From the NCBI GenBank assembly GCA_003667245.1, contig RCNN01000579.1:1-29879 (forward strand): 29,879 nucleotides of DNA, in the 5' to 3' direction. Position 1 is the first letter of the stretch; every line of letters begins with the position of its first letter. Below, one piece after another: positions 1 to 9,201 of this stretch. The translations under genes and the position numbers were made by a program. Source of the DNA: Heterostelium multicystogenum (lineage: Eukaryota > Evosea > Eumycetozoa > Acytosteliales > Acytosteliaceae). Under the pieces are notes generated by a model. It was not told the DNA's origin. It did no database searches and saw only the letters and a program-made list of their open reading frames with translations.

Positions 1-5
1 GATCA

Positions 6-1727
6 TCACACAGCCAGCAACCGCTCCCGCAACTTGCCGATCTCATCGCGCATCTGCGCCGCCGCTTCAAACTCCAGATCCCGCGCCAGCTGGTACATCT
101 TCTCTTCCAATTGACGAATACGCTTGGTGATCTCGCTCGGCGAACGCAATTCCGCTTCGTACTTGGCATTCTCCTCCGCAGCCTTGGCCATGCCCTTGCG
201 CTTCTTGCTGCGCGAACCCGGCACCGTTGCGCCTTCCATGATGTCGGCCACGTCCTTGAACACACCCTTCGGCGTGATGCCATGCTCCAGGTTGTAGGCA
301 ATCTGCTTGTCGCGACGACGCTCGGTCTCGCCAATCGCCCGTTCCATGGAACCGGTGATCCGGTCCGCATACAGAATCGCCCGGCCATTCAGGTTGCGCG
401 CCGCCCGGCCAATGGTCTGGATCAACGAACGCTCAGACCGCAGGAAGCCTTCCTTGTCCGCATCCAGAATCGCCACCAGGGACACTTCCGGCATATCCAG
501 GCCTTCACGCAGCAGGTTGATCCCCACCAGCACATCAAAGGCGCCCAGGCGCAGGTCGCGGATGATTTCCACGCGCTCCACGGTGTCGATGTCCGAGTGC
601 AAATAACGCACGCGCACGCCGTGGTCGGCCAGGTAATCGGTCAAGTCTTCGGACATGCGCTTGGTCAGCGTGGTGACCAGCACCCGCTCTTCCAGGGCCA
701 CGCGCTTGGTGATTTCCGAGAGCAAGTCATCCACCTGGGTCAACGCCGGGCGGATTTCGATTTGCGGGTCCACCAGGCCGGTCGGGCGCACCAGTTGCTC
801 AACTACCCGCCCGGCATGTTCGGCCTCGTAGTTACCCGGCGTGGCCGAGACAAAAATCGTCTGCGGGCTGATGCCTTCGAACTCGTCAAAACGCATCGGC
901 CGGTTATCCAGCGCCGATGGCAGGCGGAAGCCGTATTCCACCAGGGTCTCTTTACGGGAACGGTCACCTTTGTACATCGCGCCCACCTGCGGCACGCTGA
1001 CGTGGGACTCGTCGATCACCAGCAAGGCATCGTCCGGCAGGTAATCGAACAAGGTAGGTGGCGCCTGCCCGGACTCGCGGCCCGAGAGGTAGCGCGAGTA
1101 GTTTTCGATGCCGTTGCAGTAGCCCAGTTCGAGGATCATCTCCAGGTCGAAGCGGGTGCGCTGTTCCAGGCGCTGGGCTTCCACCAGTTTGTTGTTGGAA
1201 CGCAGGTATTCCAGGCGCTCCACCAGCTCAGCCTTGATGCCCTCGATCGCGCCCATCAGGGTTTCGCGCGGGGTAACGTAGTGGCTTTTAGGGTAGAAGG
1301 TGAAGCGCGGCAGCTTGCGGATCACCTCGCCGGTCAACGGGTCGAAGGCCGACAGGCTCTCGACTTCATCGTCGAACAGCTCGATACGGATCGCTTCCAG
1401 GTCGGATTCCGCCGGGTAGATGTCGATCACATCGCCGCGCACGCGGAAGCTCGCCCGGGCGAAGTCTATGTCGTTGCGGGTGTATTGCAGGCTCGTCAGG
1501 CGACGCAACAGTTTCGCGCTGGTCGAGTTTGTCGCCGCGGTCGACATGCAGCACCATCTTCAAATAGGTTTCCGGCTGCCCAGGCCGTAGATGCACGACA
1601 CCGTGGTGACGATGATCGCGTCTTTACGTCCAGCAGCGCCTTGGTCGCCGAGAGCCGCATCTGCTCGATGTGGTCGTTGATCGAGGCGTCTTTCTCGATA
1701 AAGGTGTCGGACGACGGCACGTAGGCT

Positions 1728-1759
<32 letters not shown>

Positions 1760-2022
1760 GTACTCCACCGCGTTGTTCGGGAAGAACGCCTTGAACTCGC
1801 CATACAACTGCGCGGCCCAGGGTCTTGTTCGGCGCCAGCACCAGGGTCGGGCGGTTCACCTGGGCGATCACGTTGGGCGATGCTGAAAGTCTTGCCGGAG
1901 CCGGTCACCCCGAGCAAGGTCTGGTGCGCGAGGCCGGCCTCAATGCCTTCGACCATCAGGCGGATGGCTTCCGGTTGATCGCCGGCGGGCTCGAAGCGGG
2001 TGACTAGCTGGAAATCCGACAT
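6..2022 (-). CDS. uvrB: UvrABC excinuclease subunit B, broken by five frameshifts
   Basis: UvrB is the DNA-damage-verifying helicase-like subunit of nucleotide excision repair; it is loaded by UvrA and recruits UvrC. The start [20 protein letters not shown] and the Walker [13 protein letters not shown] lie near 1900-2022, the [12 protein letters not shown] segment near 1730-1760, and a long intact stretch covers 6-1547 with the helicase C part ([20 protein letters not shown]) and the C-terminal UVR motif ([18 protein letters not shown]). Single-base shifts fall near 1877 (extra base after SIA), 1821, 1628, 1577 and 1518. Each time the expected UvrB sequence resumes in another frame, so I read these as sequencing errors rather than a dead gene. 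The summed length of about 671 codons is normal for the family. It is divergent from the aminotransferase at 2365. Confidence 0.96.
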
Positions 2023-2364
2023 AACGTACCTCTTGAGTCACCCCGGGGCCGGAAAAAGCAACGGGGACGAAAAAGACCGCGACCCGCGACTGTTCGGCGC
2101 AGGTTGCAGGAAAAAAACCATGATAGCTGTAGAAGTGGAGGCGAATGTGACGGGTTTCAAGGCAATCGTCCTACATGCCGTTGGTCACCCATGTTGCAAT
2201 AAGACTAACGGTCGGTAAATAAACCGAAAACTTGGCCGAAAAGCCGTTTCGGCTGTCGCCGTGAGCAGTGATGGCCTCTATACTAGCTCCCCGTTTGTGC
2301 ACCGCTCTAGTGCATTCGCTGGAGCGCGACACGTCCCTCCACTCTCTATAGAGCTGCCGCAAAA
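2023..2364. promoter_or_regulatory. Divergent intergenic region between uvrB and the aminotransferase
   Basis: There is no convincing gene in these 342 bases. Two things are visible: a compact hairpin at 2235-2253 (gccgaaa ... tttcggc) and a good -10-like hexamer TATACT at 2279-2284, oriented towards the aminotransferase, with no clear -35 box. Both outward-facing genes must have their promoters here, but I cannot place the uvrB promoter. Confidence 0.4.
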
Positions 2365-3563
2365 ATGAGCCTGTTCTCCGCTGTCGAAATGGCACCACGC
2401 GATCCAATCCTGGGCTCAACGAAGCATTCAACGCCGATACCCGAACCACCAAGGTCAACCTTGGCGTGGGCGTTTACTGCAACGAGGAGGGGAAGATTCC
2501 ACTCTTGCGTGCCGTTGCCGAAGCGGAAGCCATTCGCGTGGCGCAACACGCCGCCCGTGGCTACTTGCCGATTCGACGGTATTGTCGCCTACGACCAGGC
2601 CGTGCAAAAGCTGCTGTTCGGCGCGCAATCGCCGCTGATCAGCTCCGGCCGCGTCATCACCGCCCAAGCGGTCGGCGGCACCGGCGCCCTGAAAATCGGC
2701 GCTGACTTCCTCAAGCAACTGCTGCCCAACGCCGTCGTCGCCATCAGCGACCCGAGCTGGGAAAACCACCAGGCGCTGTTCGAAAAAGCCGGCTTCCCGG
2801 TGCAAACCTATCGTTACTACGACGCCGCCACCCACGACGTAAACCGCGCCGGCCTGCTGGAAGACCTCAACGCCCTGCCGCCACAGTCCATCGTCGTGCT
2901 GCACGCCTGCTGCCACAACCCGACCGGCGTCGACCTGAGCCCGGCCGACTGGCAACAAGTGCTGGACGTGGTCAAGGCGAAAAACCTCGTGCCGTTCCTC
3001 GACATGGCCTACCAGGGCTTTGGCGACGGCATTGACGAAGACGCCGCTTGCGGTGCGCCTGTTCGCCGAGTCGGGCCTGACCTTCTTTGTGTCCAGCTCG
3101 TTCTCCAAATCGTTCTCGCTGTACGGCGAGCGCGTGGGCGCCCTGTCCATCGTCACCGACTCCAAGGAAGAAAGCGCGCGCATCCTGTCCCAAGTCAAGC
3201 GCGTGATCCGCACCAACTACTCCAACCCGCCGACCCACGGCGCGGCGATTGTGGCGGCGGTGCTGAACAACCCTGAGCTGCGCGCCCAGTGGGAAGCCGA
3301 ACTGGCCGAAATGCGCCTGCGCATTCGCGGCATGCGCGAGCAGATGGTGGCTGACCTGGCCAAGGCTGCACCGGGCCACGACTTCAGCTTCGTCGGTCGC
3401 CAACGCGGGATGTTCTCCTACTCCGGCCTGAGCGGTTAGCAAGTGACGCGCCTGCGCAGCGAGTTTGGCATCTATGCGTTGGATACCGGCCGTATCTGTG
3501 TGGCGGGCGTTGAACCAGAACAACATTGATGCCGTGACCAAGGCCATCGTTCAGGTGCTGTAG
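2365..3563 (+). CDS. Aromatic/aspartate-type amino acid aminotransferase (class I), frameshifted
   Basis: This is a PLP-dependent class I transaminase of the AspC/TyrB type, which exchanges the amino group of aspartate or aromatic amino acids with 2-oxoglutarate. It starts MSLFSAVEMAPRDPIL. Visible signatures are QAVGGTGALKIGADF, SDPSWENHQALF, HACCHNPTGVDLS (PLP-phosphate and pyridine region), the PLP lysine in SSSFSKSFSLYGERVGALS, and RVIRTNYSNPPTHGA. Frame changes occur near 2420, 2568 and 3050. Near 3437 an apparent TAG is best explained by a paired +1/-1 error (agcggttagcaa where agcgttgagcaa is expected). A last shift near 3505 restores NNIDAVTKAIVQVL and the stop at 3561-3563. Length (about 398 codons) is normal. 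The same divergent neighbour of uvrB occurs in P. aeruginosa as I recall (PA3138/PA3139). Confidence 0.93.
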
Positions 3564-3576
3564 CCTGTTGTGATAC

Positions 3577-3608
3577 AAAAAAGGGGAAGCCGGTGGCTTC
3601 CCCTTTTT
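3577..3608. terminator. Rho-independent terminator after the aminotransferase
   Basis: There is a perfect 9-bp GC-rich stem, ggggaagcc (3583-3591) with ggcttcccc (3595-3603), a 3-base loop, six A before and five T after it. It starts 14 bases past the aminotransferase stop. The A and T runs on the two sides could make it work in both directions. Confidence 0.93.
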
Positions 3609-3638
3609 ACTGCAACATTCTTTTGTGAACACCGAACC

Positions 3639-3773
3639 TGTGGCGAGGGGGCTTTGTCCCCCGTTGGCTGCGCAGCGGCCCCAAAACCTGCCACCGTGAA
3701 CTTTCTGAATGAATGCGGTGCCTGAATGGGGGCCGCTTCGCGCCCCAGCGGGAGCAAGCTCCCTCGCCACAGG
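3639..3773. repeat. REP doublet (REPIN-like inverted repeat)
   Basis: Two inverted arms are present: tgtggcgagggggctttgtc near 3640 and its counterpart gggagcaagctccctcgcca near 3750-3770, about 90 bases apart, with inner elements gctgcgcagc and gaatgggggccgcttcgcgc. This is the paired palindrome arrangement typical of Pseudomonas intergenic REP elements, and it belongs to a different REP group from those at 4836-5330. It lies in the 318-base gap between the aminotransferase and the next gene. Confidence 0.8.
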
Positions 3774-3881
3774 GTGAGCAGATTGCTTCAATAGATGAGT
3801 GCATCCCCCCTAAAAATTCGCTGCTTTCAGTCCGCTTGCCCCTAGACTGACAGCAAGACAGTCCCCTTCCTTGAGTAGCCT

Positions 3882-4095
3882 ATGAGAAACGACGACCTGG
3901 ACCTGCGTGCCGACCGCGACGAACTGGACCACTTCACCCCCGCGCCCACCCCCCGTCAAGCGCCAGAAAAGCCTGGTACTGCAAATCGCCCTCGGCGTAA
4001 TTCCTCGGCGGTTTGGCCTTGTGGCTGGTGCAAACTGGGCGCCGGCGCCCTCATGGCCAAGCTGGCCCATGGGCACCTTCCAGTTCGGCGGCTGA
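3882..4095 (+). CDS. Small membrane protein of about 70 residues, frameshifted
   Basis: I do not recognise a named family. The N-terminus MRNDDLDLRADRDELDHF is charged and is followed by a Pro-rich linker and KRQKSLVLQIALGV. In two further frames it continues as FLGGLALWLVQTG, GAGALMAKLA and GTFQFGG, followed by a stop at 4093-4095. The pieces give a soluble acidic head and one or two membrane-spanning stretches. Shifts are near 3955, 3990-4000, 4037 and 4068. The start ATG at 3882 follows tccttgagtagcct, which has no strong ribosome binding site. The unusual point is that the last 20-25 codons recur three times downstream (4765-4824, 4937-5012, 5141-5216). The gene converges on the membrane-protein gene at 4096-4669. 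Confidence 0.65.
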
Positions 4096-4669
4096 CTAGT
4101 CGCCCGCGGGCCTGTCGAAGTGAATTCCTGGAGAAGTGACGCAGCCACCAGTACAACATCGCCAGGCCGTAACCCAAAAAAGCCGACCCTGCTGACGAAT
4201 AGAGCACCTGAATCAGCGGGGACTCATAAAGGCATTTGCGGGTGCAATTGGGCTCTTCCGGGAAAGCCACCGTCAAACAGAAACACTCCGACGCCAATCA
4301 TGGTCGCCACCGGCAAGACCGCCATATGGCGCCGTCGATTGACCAGTGAACGCAGGAAAGCCCTTCGATAAGGCCCCCAGCGCGCAATCAGCACCCCATA
4401 GAAAACACTGAACAGCCAAGCCAGTGAAAAGATTCAGTTTGGTCACCGTCGGGAAGTACGAGCGTTGCGCCCATTTCTCTATCGACGGCAGCGCTTCTGC
4501 GAGCCCACCCACCAAGGCATTGGCCCACCTCAGATTGAGAAAATCTTCACTCAACCCTCCAAACACCAGGACCGATGTGAACGCCCAGCGGCACCCAGAA
4601 TATGAAGCGTTGAAAAAAACGGTCCTGTGTCGGCGACTCAACGAGTTTCGAGCCTGGAGGCTTAAGCAT
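4096..4669 (-). CDS. Hypothetical integral membrane protein, about 190 residues, frameshifted
   Basis: I found no family. Reading the minus strand across frames gives MLKPPGSKLVESPTQDR (start at 4669, preceded by aagggaa as ribosome binding site), then an aromatic segment QRFIFWVPLGVHIGP, FGGLSEDFLNLRWANALVGG, a hydrophobic stretch near 4400 (FSLAWLFSVFYGVLIARWG), VLPVATMIGVGVFLFDGG and, at the C-terminus, LYSSAGSAFLGYGLAMLYWW. At least three frame changes are needed (near 4580, 4430 and 4250). The exact 3' end is uncertain: one frame stops at 4096, another reads on. Three or four membrane segments suggest an inner-membrane protein of unknown role. Confidence 0.5.
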
Positions 4670-4835
4670 GGTTTCCCTTCCCTACTGGCAAACCGGCCTA
4701 AGGCCACTAGCCATCAGCGTAGTCGAGAACACATCAACCTCACCCCACCGCTTGAACGCTCCTCCAGCAAATCGGTTTGGCCTTGTGGCTGGTGCAAGCA
4801 GGCACCCTGCAGTTCGGCGGCTGACCAAGACCAAA

Positions 4836-4930
4836 TGTGGGAGCCGTCGAGCTATAGCGGTGGGTCAGCACCATAAATGTCGACTGTGCCGACGCCTTCG
4901 CAGCCTCGCTGAAGCTCGACAGCTCCCACA
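4836..4930. repeat. REP doublet 1 (left arm shortened)
   Basis: Left arm tgtgggagccgtcgagc, then tatagcggtgggtcag, and right arm cctcgctgaagctcgaca followed by gctcccaca. About 15 bases present in the next copies (cttcagcgaggccgc) are absent here. The core gcggtgggtcag is characteristic of P. fluorescens-group REP sequences. Confidence 0.85.
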
Positions 4931-5023
4931 CGGGCCTGTGTGACTGATGCAACTGGGTACCGGCGCCCTGATCGCCAAATCGGCCATGGGCACCCTGCAG
5001 TTTGGCGGCTGACAAAGATCAAA

Positions 5024-5133
5024 TGTGGGAGCCGTCGAGCTTCAGCGAGGCCGCGATAGCGGTGGGTCAGGCACCATCAATGTCGACTGTGCCGACGCCT
5101 TCGCAGCCTCGCTGAAGCTCGACAGCTCCCACA
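5024..5133. repeat. REP doublet 2 (complete)
   Basis: This is the complete copy. Left arm tgtgggagccgtcgagcttc is mirrored by gaagctcgacagctcccaca, with gcgatagcggtgggtcag inside. The two arms are inverted with respect to each other, as in REPINs. Confidence 0.88.
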
Positions 5134-5227
5134 GGGGACCTGTGGGACTGATGCAACTGGGTACCGGCGCCCTGATCGCCAAAATCGGCCATGGACACCC
5201 TGCAATTTGCGGCTGACAAAGATCAAA

Positions 5228-5330
5228 TGTGGGAGCCGTCGAGCTTCAGCGAGGCCGCGATAGCGGTGGGTCAGGCACCATAAATGTCGACTGTGCCGAC
5301 GCCATCGCAGCCTCGCCGGGGCTCGACAGC
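5228..5330. repeat. REP doublet 3 (decayed right arm)
   Basis: The left arm is identical to doublet 2 (tgtgggagccgtcgagcttc), but the right arm reads cctcgccggggctcgacagc and lacks the final gctcccaca. It ends nine bases before the stop codon of the LysR gene at 5339, so it may serve as a barrier or terminator there. Confidence 0.82.
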
Positions 5331-5338
5331 TGCTACGG

Positions 5339-6229
5339 CTACGATGCCAGGGCCAGGCCACGCTCTTCCAGCAACTGCACCAAAACTGTTCAGACTCTGC
5401 GACACCGTACCCCGGCGCCCAGATCAGCCAGGTATTCAGAATCCGGAACGTATCGGTCAGCGGCCACACACTCACCGCCGTAAACCCCGGCATGCTCTCC
5501 AGCATGCTCCGCGGCATCAGCGCCAACCCGGCACCGGCACTCACACACGCGAGCATCCCGTGGTAGGACTCCATCTCAAAGATCTTCCCGGCACCGCGCC
5601 ATCCTGTGAAAACCAACGCTCGAAGTGATGCCGGTACGAACAGTTCGAACGAAACGTGTAGATGCTCCTCCCCGCTCACATCCCGCCCCCGGGTGATCGG
5701 CGAGTGATGCAACGGCGCAATCACCACCATCTCCTCCTCGAACACCGCCACGCCCTCCAGCGTCGCGTGCAACACCGGCCCATCGACAAACGCCGCCGCC
5801 AGCCGCCCCGACAACACACCCTCGATCATCGTGCCGGACGGCCCGGTGGTCAGGTCCAGCTCGACCTTGGCGTGCTTCTGGTTATACGCCGCGAGCAATG
5901 CCGGGATGCGCACCGCCGCCGTACTCTCCAGCGAGCCCAACGCAAACGCGCCCTGGGGGCTCCTCCCCCGCCACCGTCGCCCGGGCCTCTTGCACCAGGT
6001 CGAGAATGCGCCGCGCATACCCGAGGAAATTCCACCCGGCCGGTGACAAACGCAATCGGCTCTTCTCGCGAATAAACAAGTCCACGCCCAGGTCCTGCTC
6101 CAATTGCTTGATCCGCGTGGTCAGGTTCGACGGCACGCGATGGATCAATTGCGCTGCAGCGCTGATGCTGCCTTGCTCGGCAACGGCTTTGAAAATTTCC
6201 AGCTGGACCAGATCCAAGTCATTCTCCAA
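5339..6229 (-). CDS. ptrR: LysR-family regulator, PtrR (YneJ)-like, frameshifted
   Basis: The N-terminal winged helix-turn-helix is intact from the start at 6229 ([59 protein letters not shown]). After a shift near 5955 the effector domain continues as [39 protein letters not shown] and [20 protein letters not shown], then [17 protein letters not shown]. Further shifts near 5670-5580 and 5440-5400 break the C-terminal part; the stop is at 5339-5341. The sequence closely follows E. coli PtrR/YneJ, which controls the neighbouring sad gene. Here too the divergent gene is a Sad-type dehydrogenase, which supports the assignment and suggests control of succinate semialdehyde (GABA or putrescine breakdown) use. 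Confidence 0.88.
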
Positions 6230-6321
6230 ACGTGAACGTATTGCTTAATATTATTCAGTTTCCGAAAAAGATACAGCCCCGTACGCTGGCCTCCATCCCA
6301 TTCACTGCGCAGGACGGTGCC
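6230..6321. promoter_or_regulatory. Divergent ptrR-sad promoter/operator region
   Basis: This 92-base spacer is AT-rich at its left end (tattgcttaatattattcag near 6239-6258), unlike the flanking GC-rich genes. LysR regulators normally bind between themselves and a divergent target, so this should hold the PtrR site and both promoters. I cannot fix individual boxes with confidence. Confidence 0.45.
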
Positions 6322-7718
6322 ATGAACTCCATTTCCTCCCAGACCCACGCGTTGTCGATCAACCCCGCCAGCGGTGAAACGGTCGCCAGCTACCCGTACG
6401 AAAACCGAGGCGCAGCTGGATGCCGCCCTCACCCGCTCGATCAACGCCTTCCGCAACGGGCGCAATACCCCCGTCGCCCAGCGCGCCGAATTGCTGCTGG
6501 CCCTGGCCAGCACCCTGCGCGACCAGGCCGAAGAAATGTCCCAGATGATCACCCTGGAAATGGGCAAACCCATCGCCCAGGCCCGTGGCGAAATCGAAAA
6601 ATGCGCGCAAACTCGCCGAGTGGTACGCCGCCCACGGCCCAGCCATGCTGGCCCCGGAAGCCACCCTGGTGGACACGGCACCGCCCAGATCGAATACCCG
6701 CCCGCTGGGCCCGATCCTCGCTGTAATGCCGTGGAACTTCCCGGTGTGGCAAGTGCTGCGCGGCGCAGTGCCAACCATGCTCAGCGGCAACACCTACGTG
6801 CTCAAGCACGCGCTCTAACGTGATGGGCAGCGCGTACCTGATGAAACAAGCCTTCCAGCGCGCCGGCTTCGCCGATGGCCTGTTCGAAGTGATCAATGTC
6901 ACCCAGGACGGCGTGTCCAAAGCCATCGCCGACCCGCGCATCGCCGCCGTGACCCTCACCGGCAGCGTGCGCGCTGGCATGGCCATCGGGTTCCCAGGCC
7001 GGGGGCCGCGCTGAAAAAATGCGTACTGGAACTGGGCGGTTCCGACCCGTTCATTGTGCTCAACGACGCCAACCTCGACGAAGCCGTGCAAGCCGCCCTG
7101 ATCGGCCGTTTCCAGAACTCCGCCAGGTGTGCGCCGCCGCCAAGCGCCTGATCATCGAAGAAGGCGTAGTGGAAGCCTTCACCGCCAAATTCCTCGAAGC
7201 CAGCCGCAACCTGGTGATGGGCGACCCGACCGCTACCGAGACCTACATCGGCCCGATGGCCCGCTTCGACCTGCGGGACGAACTCGACGGCCAGGTCCAG
7301 GCCACCCTGGCCGAAGGCGCCACCCTGCTGCTGGGCGGCAGCAAAAGTCGAAGGCGCGGGCAACTACTACGCCCCACCGTGCTGGCCAACGGTCACCGAC
7401 CAGATGACCTCGTTCAAACAGGAACTGTTTGGCCCGGTCGCCTCCATCATCACCGCCCGCGATGCGGACCACGCCGTGGCCCTCGCCAACGACAGTGAGT
7501 TCGGCCTGACCGCCAGTGTGTTCACCACCGACCCAGAGAAGGCACGCAGGCATCGCCAACAACTGGAAACCGGCGGGATCTTTATCAACGCCTACAGCGT
7601 GTCCGATCCCCGGGTCTCGTTTGGTGGTGTGAAAAAGAGCGGCTTCGGGCGGGAGTTGTCGCACTTCGGTGTGCGGGAATTCTGCAACGCGCAGACCGTG
7701 TGGCTGAACCGCCGCTAA
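6322..7718 (+). CDS. sad: Succinate semialdehyde dehydrogenase (Sad/YneI type), frameshifted
   Basis: NAD(P)-dependent aldehyde dehydrogenase, most like Sad, which oxidises succinate semialdehyde to succinate at the end of GABA and putrescine breakdown. The start is [20 protein letters not shown]. Recognisable pieces are [34 protein letters not shown] (cofactor binding), [13 protein letters not shown], the catalytic-Glu segment [14 protein letters not shown], the catalytic-Cys segment around [28 protein letters not shown] and the C-terminal [16 protein letters not shown]. Frame changes lie near 6405, 6600, 6695, 6815, 7000, 7120, 7345, 7390 and 7545. The conserved text is otherwise complete and the length (about 465 codons) matches the family, so I take the breaks as sequence errors. 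Divergence from ptrR supports substrate choice. Confidence 0.88.
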
Positions 7719-7752
7719 GGCAAGCGCTGCAAACGATGGCCCGCCCTGCGGG

Positions 7753-8395
7753 TCATCGTGCTGTCTGGTTCAGCACCGTCACGTAGGCACCGAACATATC
7801 CGCCATGGCGTCCGCATAGGCGGTTATTTGCGCCTCGGTGCGGCGGGCTTCCCGAGAATTCCTTTGCCACCGAACTGAAGGTGGTGGCGATCAAATCGCA
7901 AGCCAAAGCGCGGGTGGCTTCAGGCACCTGCGGCAGCAGTTCCAGCATGAACGCCTGGAAAATCTGTTGCCCTTCTGCGCGAACCTCATGGGCTTCGGGG
8001 CGCATCACGGTACAGCGGCGCAGCGTCGCTCAGGGCGACACGCATCTGCGCCTCCTCACATTCCGAACGAATAAACGCATGCACCAACGCCCGCAACCGC
8101 TCAAGGGCCGGCTGGCTTACGTCCTGCAGAATGCGGCTGAGCATCTGCGAGGTTTGCTGCCACTCATCCGCCTGCAGCCGAAACAGGATGGCCGCCTTGT
8201 TGGGAAAGTACTGGTACACCGACCCCACGCTGACACCGGCCTTTTCCGCGACCCGTGCGGTGGTGAAAACGGCTGGCACCTTCCTTGGCCAAAACCTGAA
8301 TAGCCGCTTCGAGAATGGCCGTCACCAACCCAGTGGATCGCGCCTGTTTTGGGCTCTTTGCGTGAGGAAATCTGCGAGGTCTGGCGATCGGTCAT
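7753..8395 (-). CDS. TetR-family transcriptional regulator, frameshifted
   Basis: It starts at 8395 with MTDRQTSQISSRKEPK. The DNA-binding domain reads FTTARVAEKAGVSVGSVYQYF, then PNKAAILFRL, the standard TetR helix-turn-helix. The helical ligand domain follows (DEWQQTSQMLSRILQDVSQP, ALACDLIATTFSSVAKEFSG), ending with YVTVLNQTAR and a stop at 7753-7755. Shifts are near 8345, 8270, 8005 and 7850. Length is about 213 residues, normal for TetR. It is divergent from the methyltransferase-MFS pair. Two near-identical palindromic sites lie in the shared upstream region (8431-8480), so it probably represses itself and that operon. The ligand is unknown. Confidence 0.88.
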
Positions 8396-8430
8396 AGGGC
8401 CTTCCTGCTGCCGTTGGAATGCGAATAGCG

Positions 8431-8480
8431 AATGTGACGAATTGTTCGCATACTTTAAATGCGACGAATCATTCGCATAC
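8431..8480. promoter_or_regulatory. Two direct 23-bp operator-like sites between tetR and the methyltransferase
   Basis: The sequence aatgYgacgaatYRttcgcatac occurs twice, at 8431-8453 and 8458-8480, 27 bases apart. Its core is palindromic: cgaatcattcg is perfect in the second copy, cgaattgttcg nearly so in the first. This is the size and symmetry of a TetR dimer site, and the pair lies 36 bases upstream of the TetR start and 45 bases before the methyltransferase start. Confidence 0.75.
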
Positions 8481-8524
8481 TAGCCCGGCGCCTCACGGCG
8501 CTCAACCTGCAGCAGGACATCCCC

Positions 8525-9179
8525 ATGAATACGCTTACCTCGGCCCGATGGCGGCCCTGATTGAACGGCTGTACACACAGCCGATGCCGCCACCAGCCCC
8601 ATCATCAACACAGTGACCCACGAAGAACGCGACCGCCTGATGCGCAGCAAGACCGACTACCTGGCACTCTACGGAATGCTGAAAGACCTGTGGTTGCCCG
8701 TCTCCCGCGACACCGGCACCCTGCTGTACATGCTCGCACGCAGCAGCAAAGCGCAGGCCATCGTCGAGTTCGGTACTTCGTTCGGCCTGTCCACCCTGCA
8801 CCTGGCGGCCGCCCTGCGGGACAACGGCGGCGGCGCGCTGATCAGCAGCGAGTTCGAGCCCTCGAAGATCGCCCTCGCCCGGCAACACCTGGAACAAGGC
8901 GGCGTGAGCGACCTCGTGGAGATCCGCCAAGGCGATGCCCTGGTTACCCTGGCCACCGGCCTGCCCGACAGCGTCGACCTGCTGCTGCTCGACGGCGCCA
9001 AGGCGCTGTATGGCGACGTGTTGAACCTGGTGGAAAGCCGCCTCAAGCCCGGCGCGCTGATCATCGCCGACAACACCGACTACTGCCCCGACTACCTGGC
9101 CCGGGTGCGTTCGCCAGCAAACGGCTACCTGTCGGTGCCGATCGGTGACGACGTCGAGCTTTCCGTTCGCCTGGGCTGA
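8525..9179 (+). CDS. Class I SAM-dependent O-methyltransferase, frameshifted near the start
   Basis: This looks like a family-3-type O-methyltransferase. The likely start is ATG 8525 (MNTLTS), and two shifts near 8543 and 8588 lead into a frame that is open to 9179. Motif I is IVEFGTSFGLSTLHLAAAL, the acidic SAM-ribose residue follows in SSEFEPSKIALARQHLEQGG, and the motif IV region reads VDLLLLDGAKALYGDVLNLV, followed by ALIIADNTDYCPDYL. About 218 residues is typical. A frame that starts at 8613 is intact but would lack the N-terminal helix. It is followed after 22 bases by the MFS gene, probably one operon under the TetR protein. The substrate cannot be read from sequence. Confidence 0.85.
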
Positions 9180-9201
9180 TGCCCGTCAGAGGATTCAACT
9201 C

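Larger units (their letters stand above)
4765..5330. repeat. Array of repeated gene tail plus REP doublet (three units)
   Basis: A composite unit of about 188-204 bases is repeated directly. Each unit holds a copy of the 3' end of the small membrane gene at 3882-4095, ending in ggcggctga (4765-4824, internally deleted; 4937-5012; 5141-5216), followed about 11 bases later by a full REP doublet (4836-4930, 5024-5133, 5228-5330). REP starts are spaced 188 and 204 bases. The first doublet lacks about 15 bases of its left arm, and the last has a decayed right arm next to the LysR gene. Short open frames across the array are built from REP sequence and are not counted as genes. Confidence 0.85.

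Noticed and set aside
111..1724. A 537-codon open frame on the plus strand opposite uvrB
   Set aside because: It is antisense to a clearly conserved gene, is rich in His, Arg and Gln as expected for a shadow of a high-GC gene, and matches no family.
2253..2268. Possible LexA box ctgtcgccgtgagcag between uvrB and the aminotransferase
   Set aside because: Only the ends resemble the CTGT...ACAG consensus. The centre is GC-rich and one end has GCAG, so it does not qualify.
3430..3445. Premature TAG stop in the aminotransferase
   Set aside because: The text around it fits a compensating +1/-1 error pair; the expected amino acids resume in the same frame directly after it.
4765..5330. CRISPR array
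   Set aside because: There are only three long units of about 190-200 bases made of REP elements and gene tails, with no short repeats or unique spacers and no cas genes.
5025..5483. Two open frames starting MGAVELQRGRDSGGSGTINV
   Set aside because: They are translations of REP doublets and repeated tails; the identical starts come from the repeat, not from real genes.
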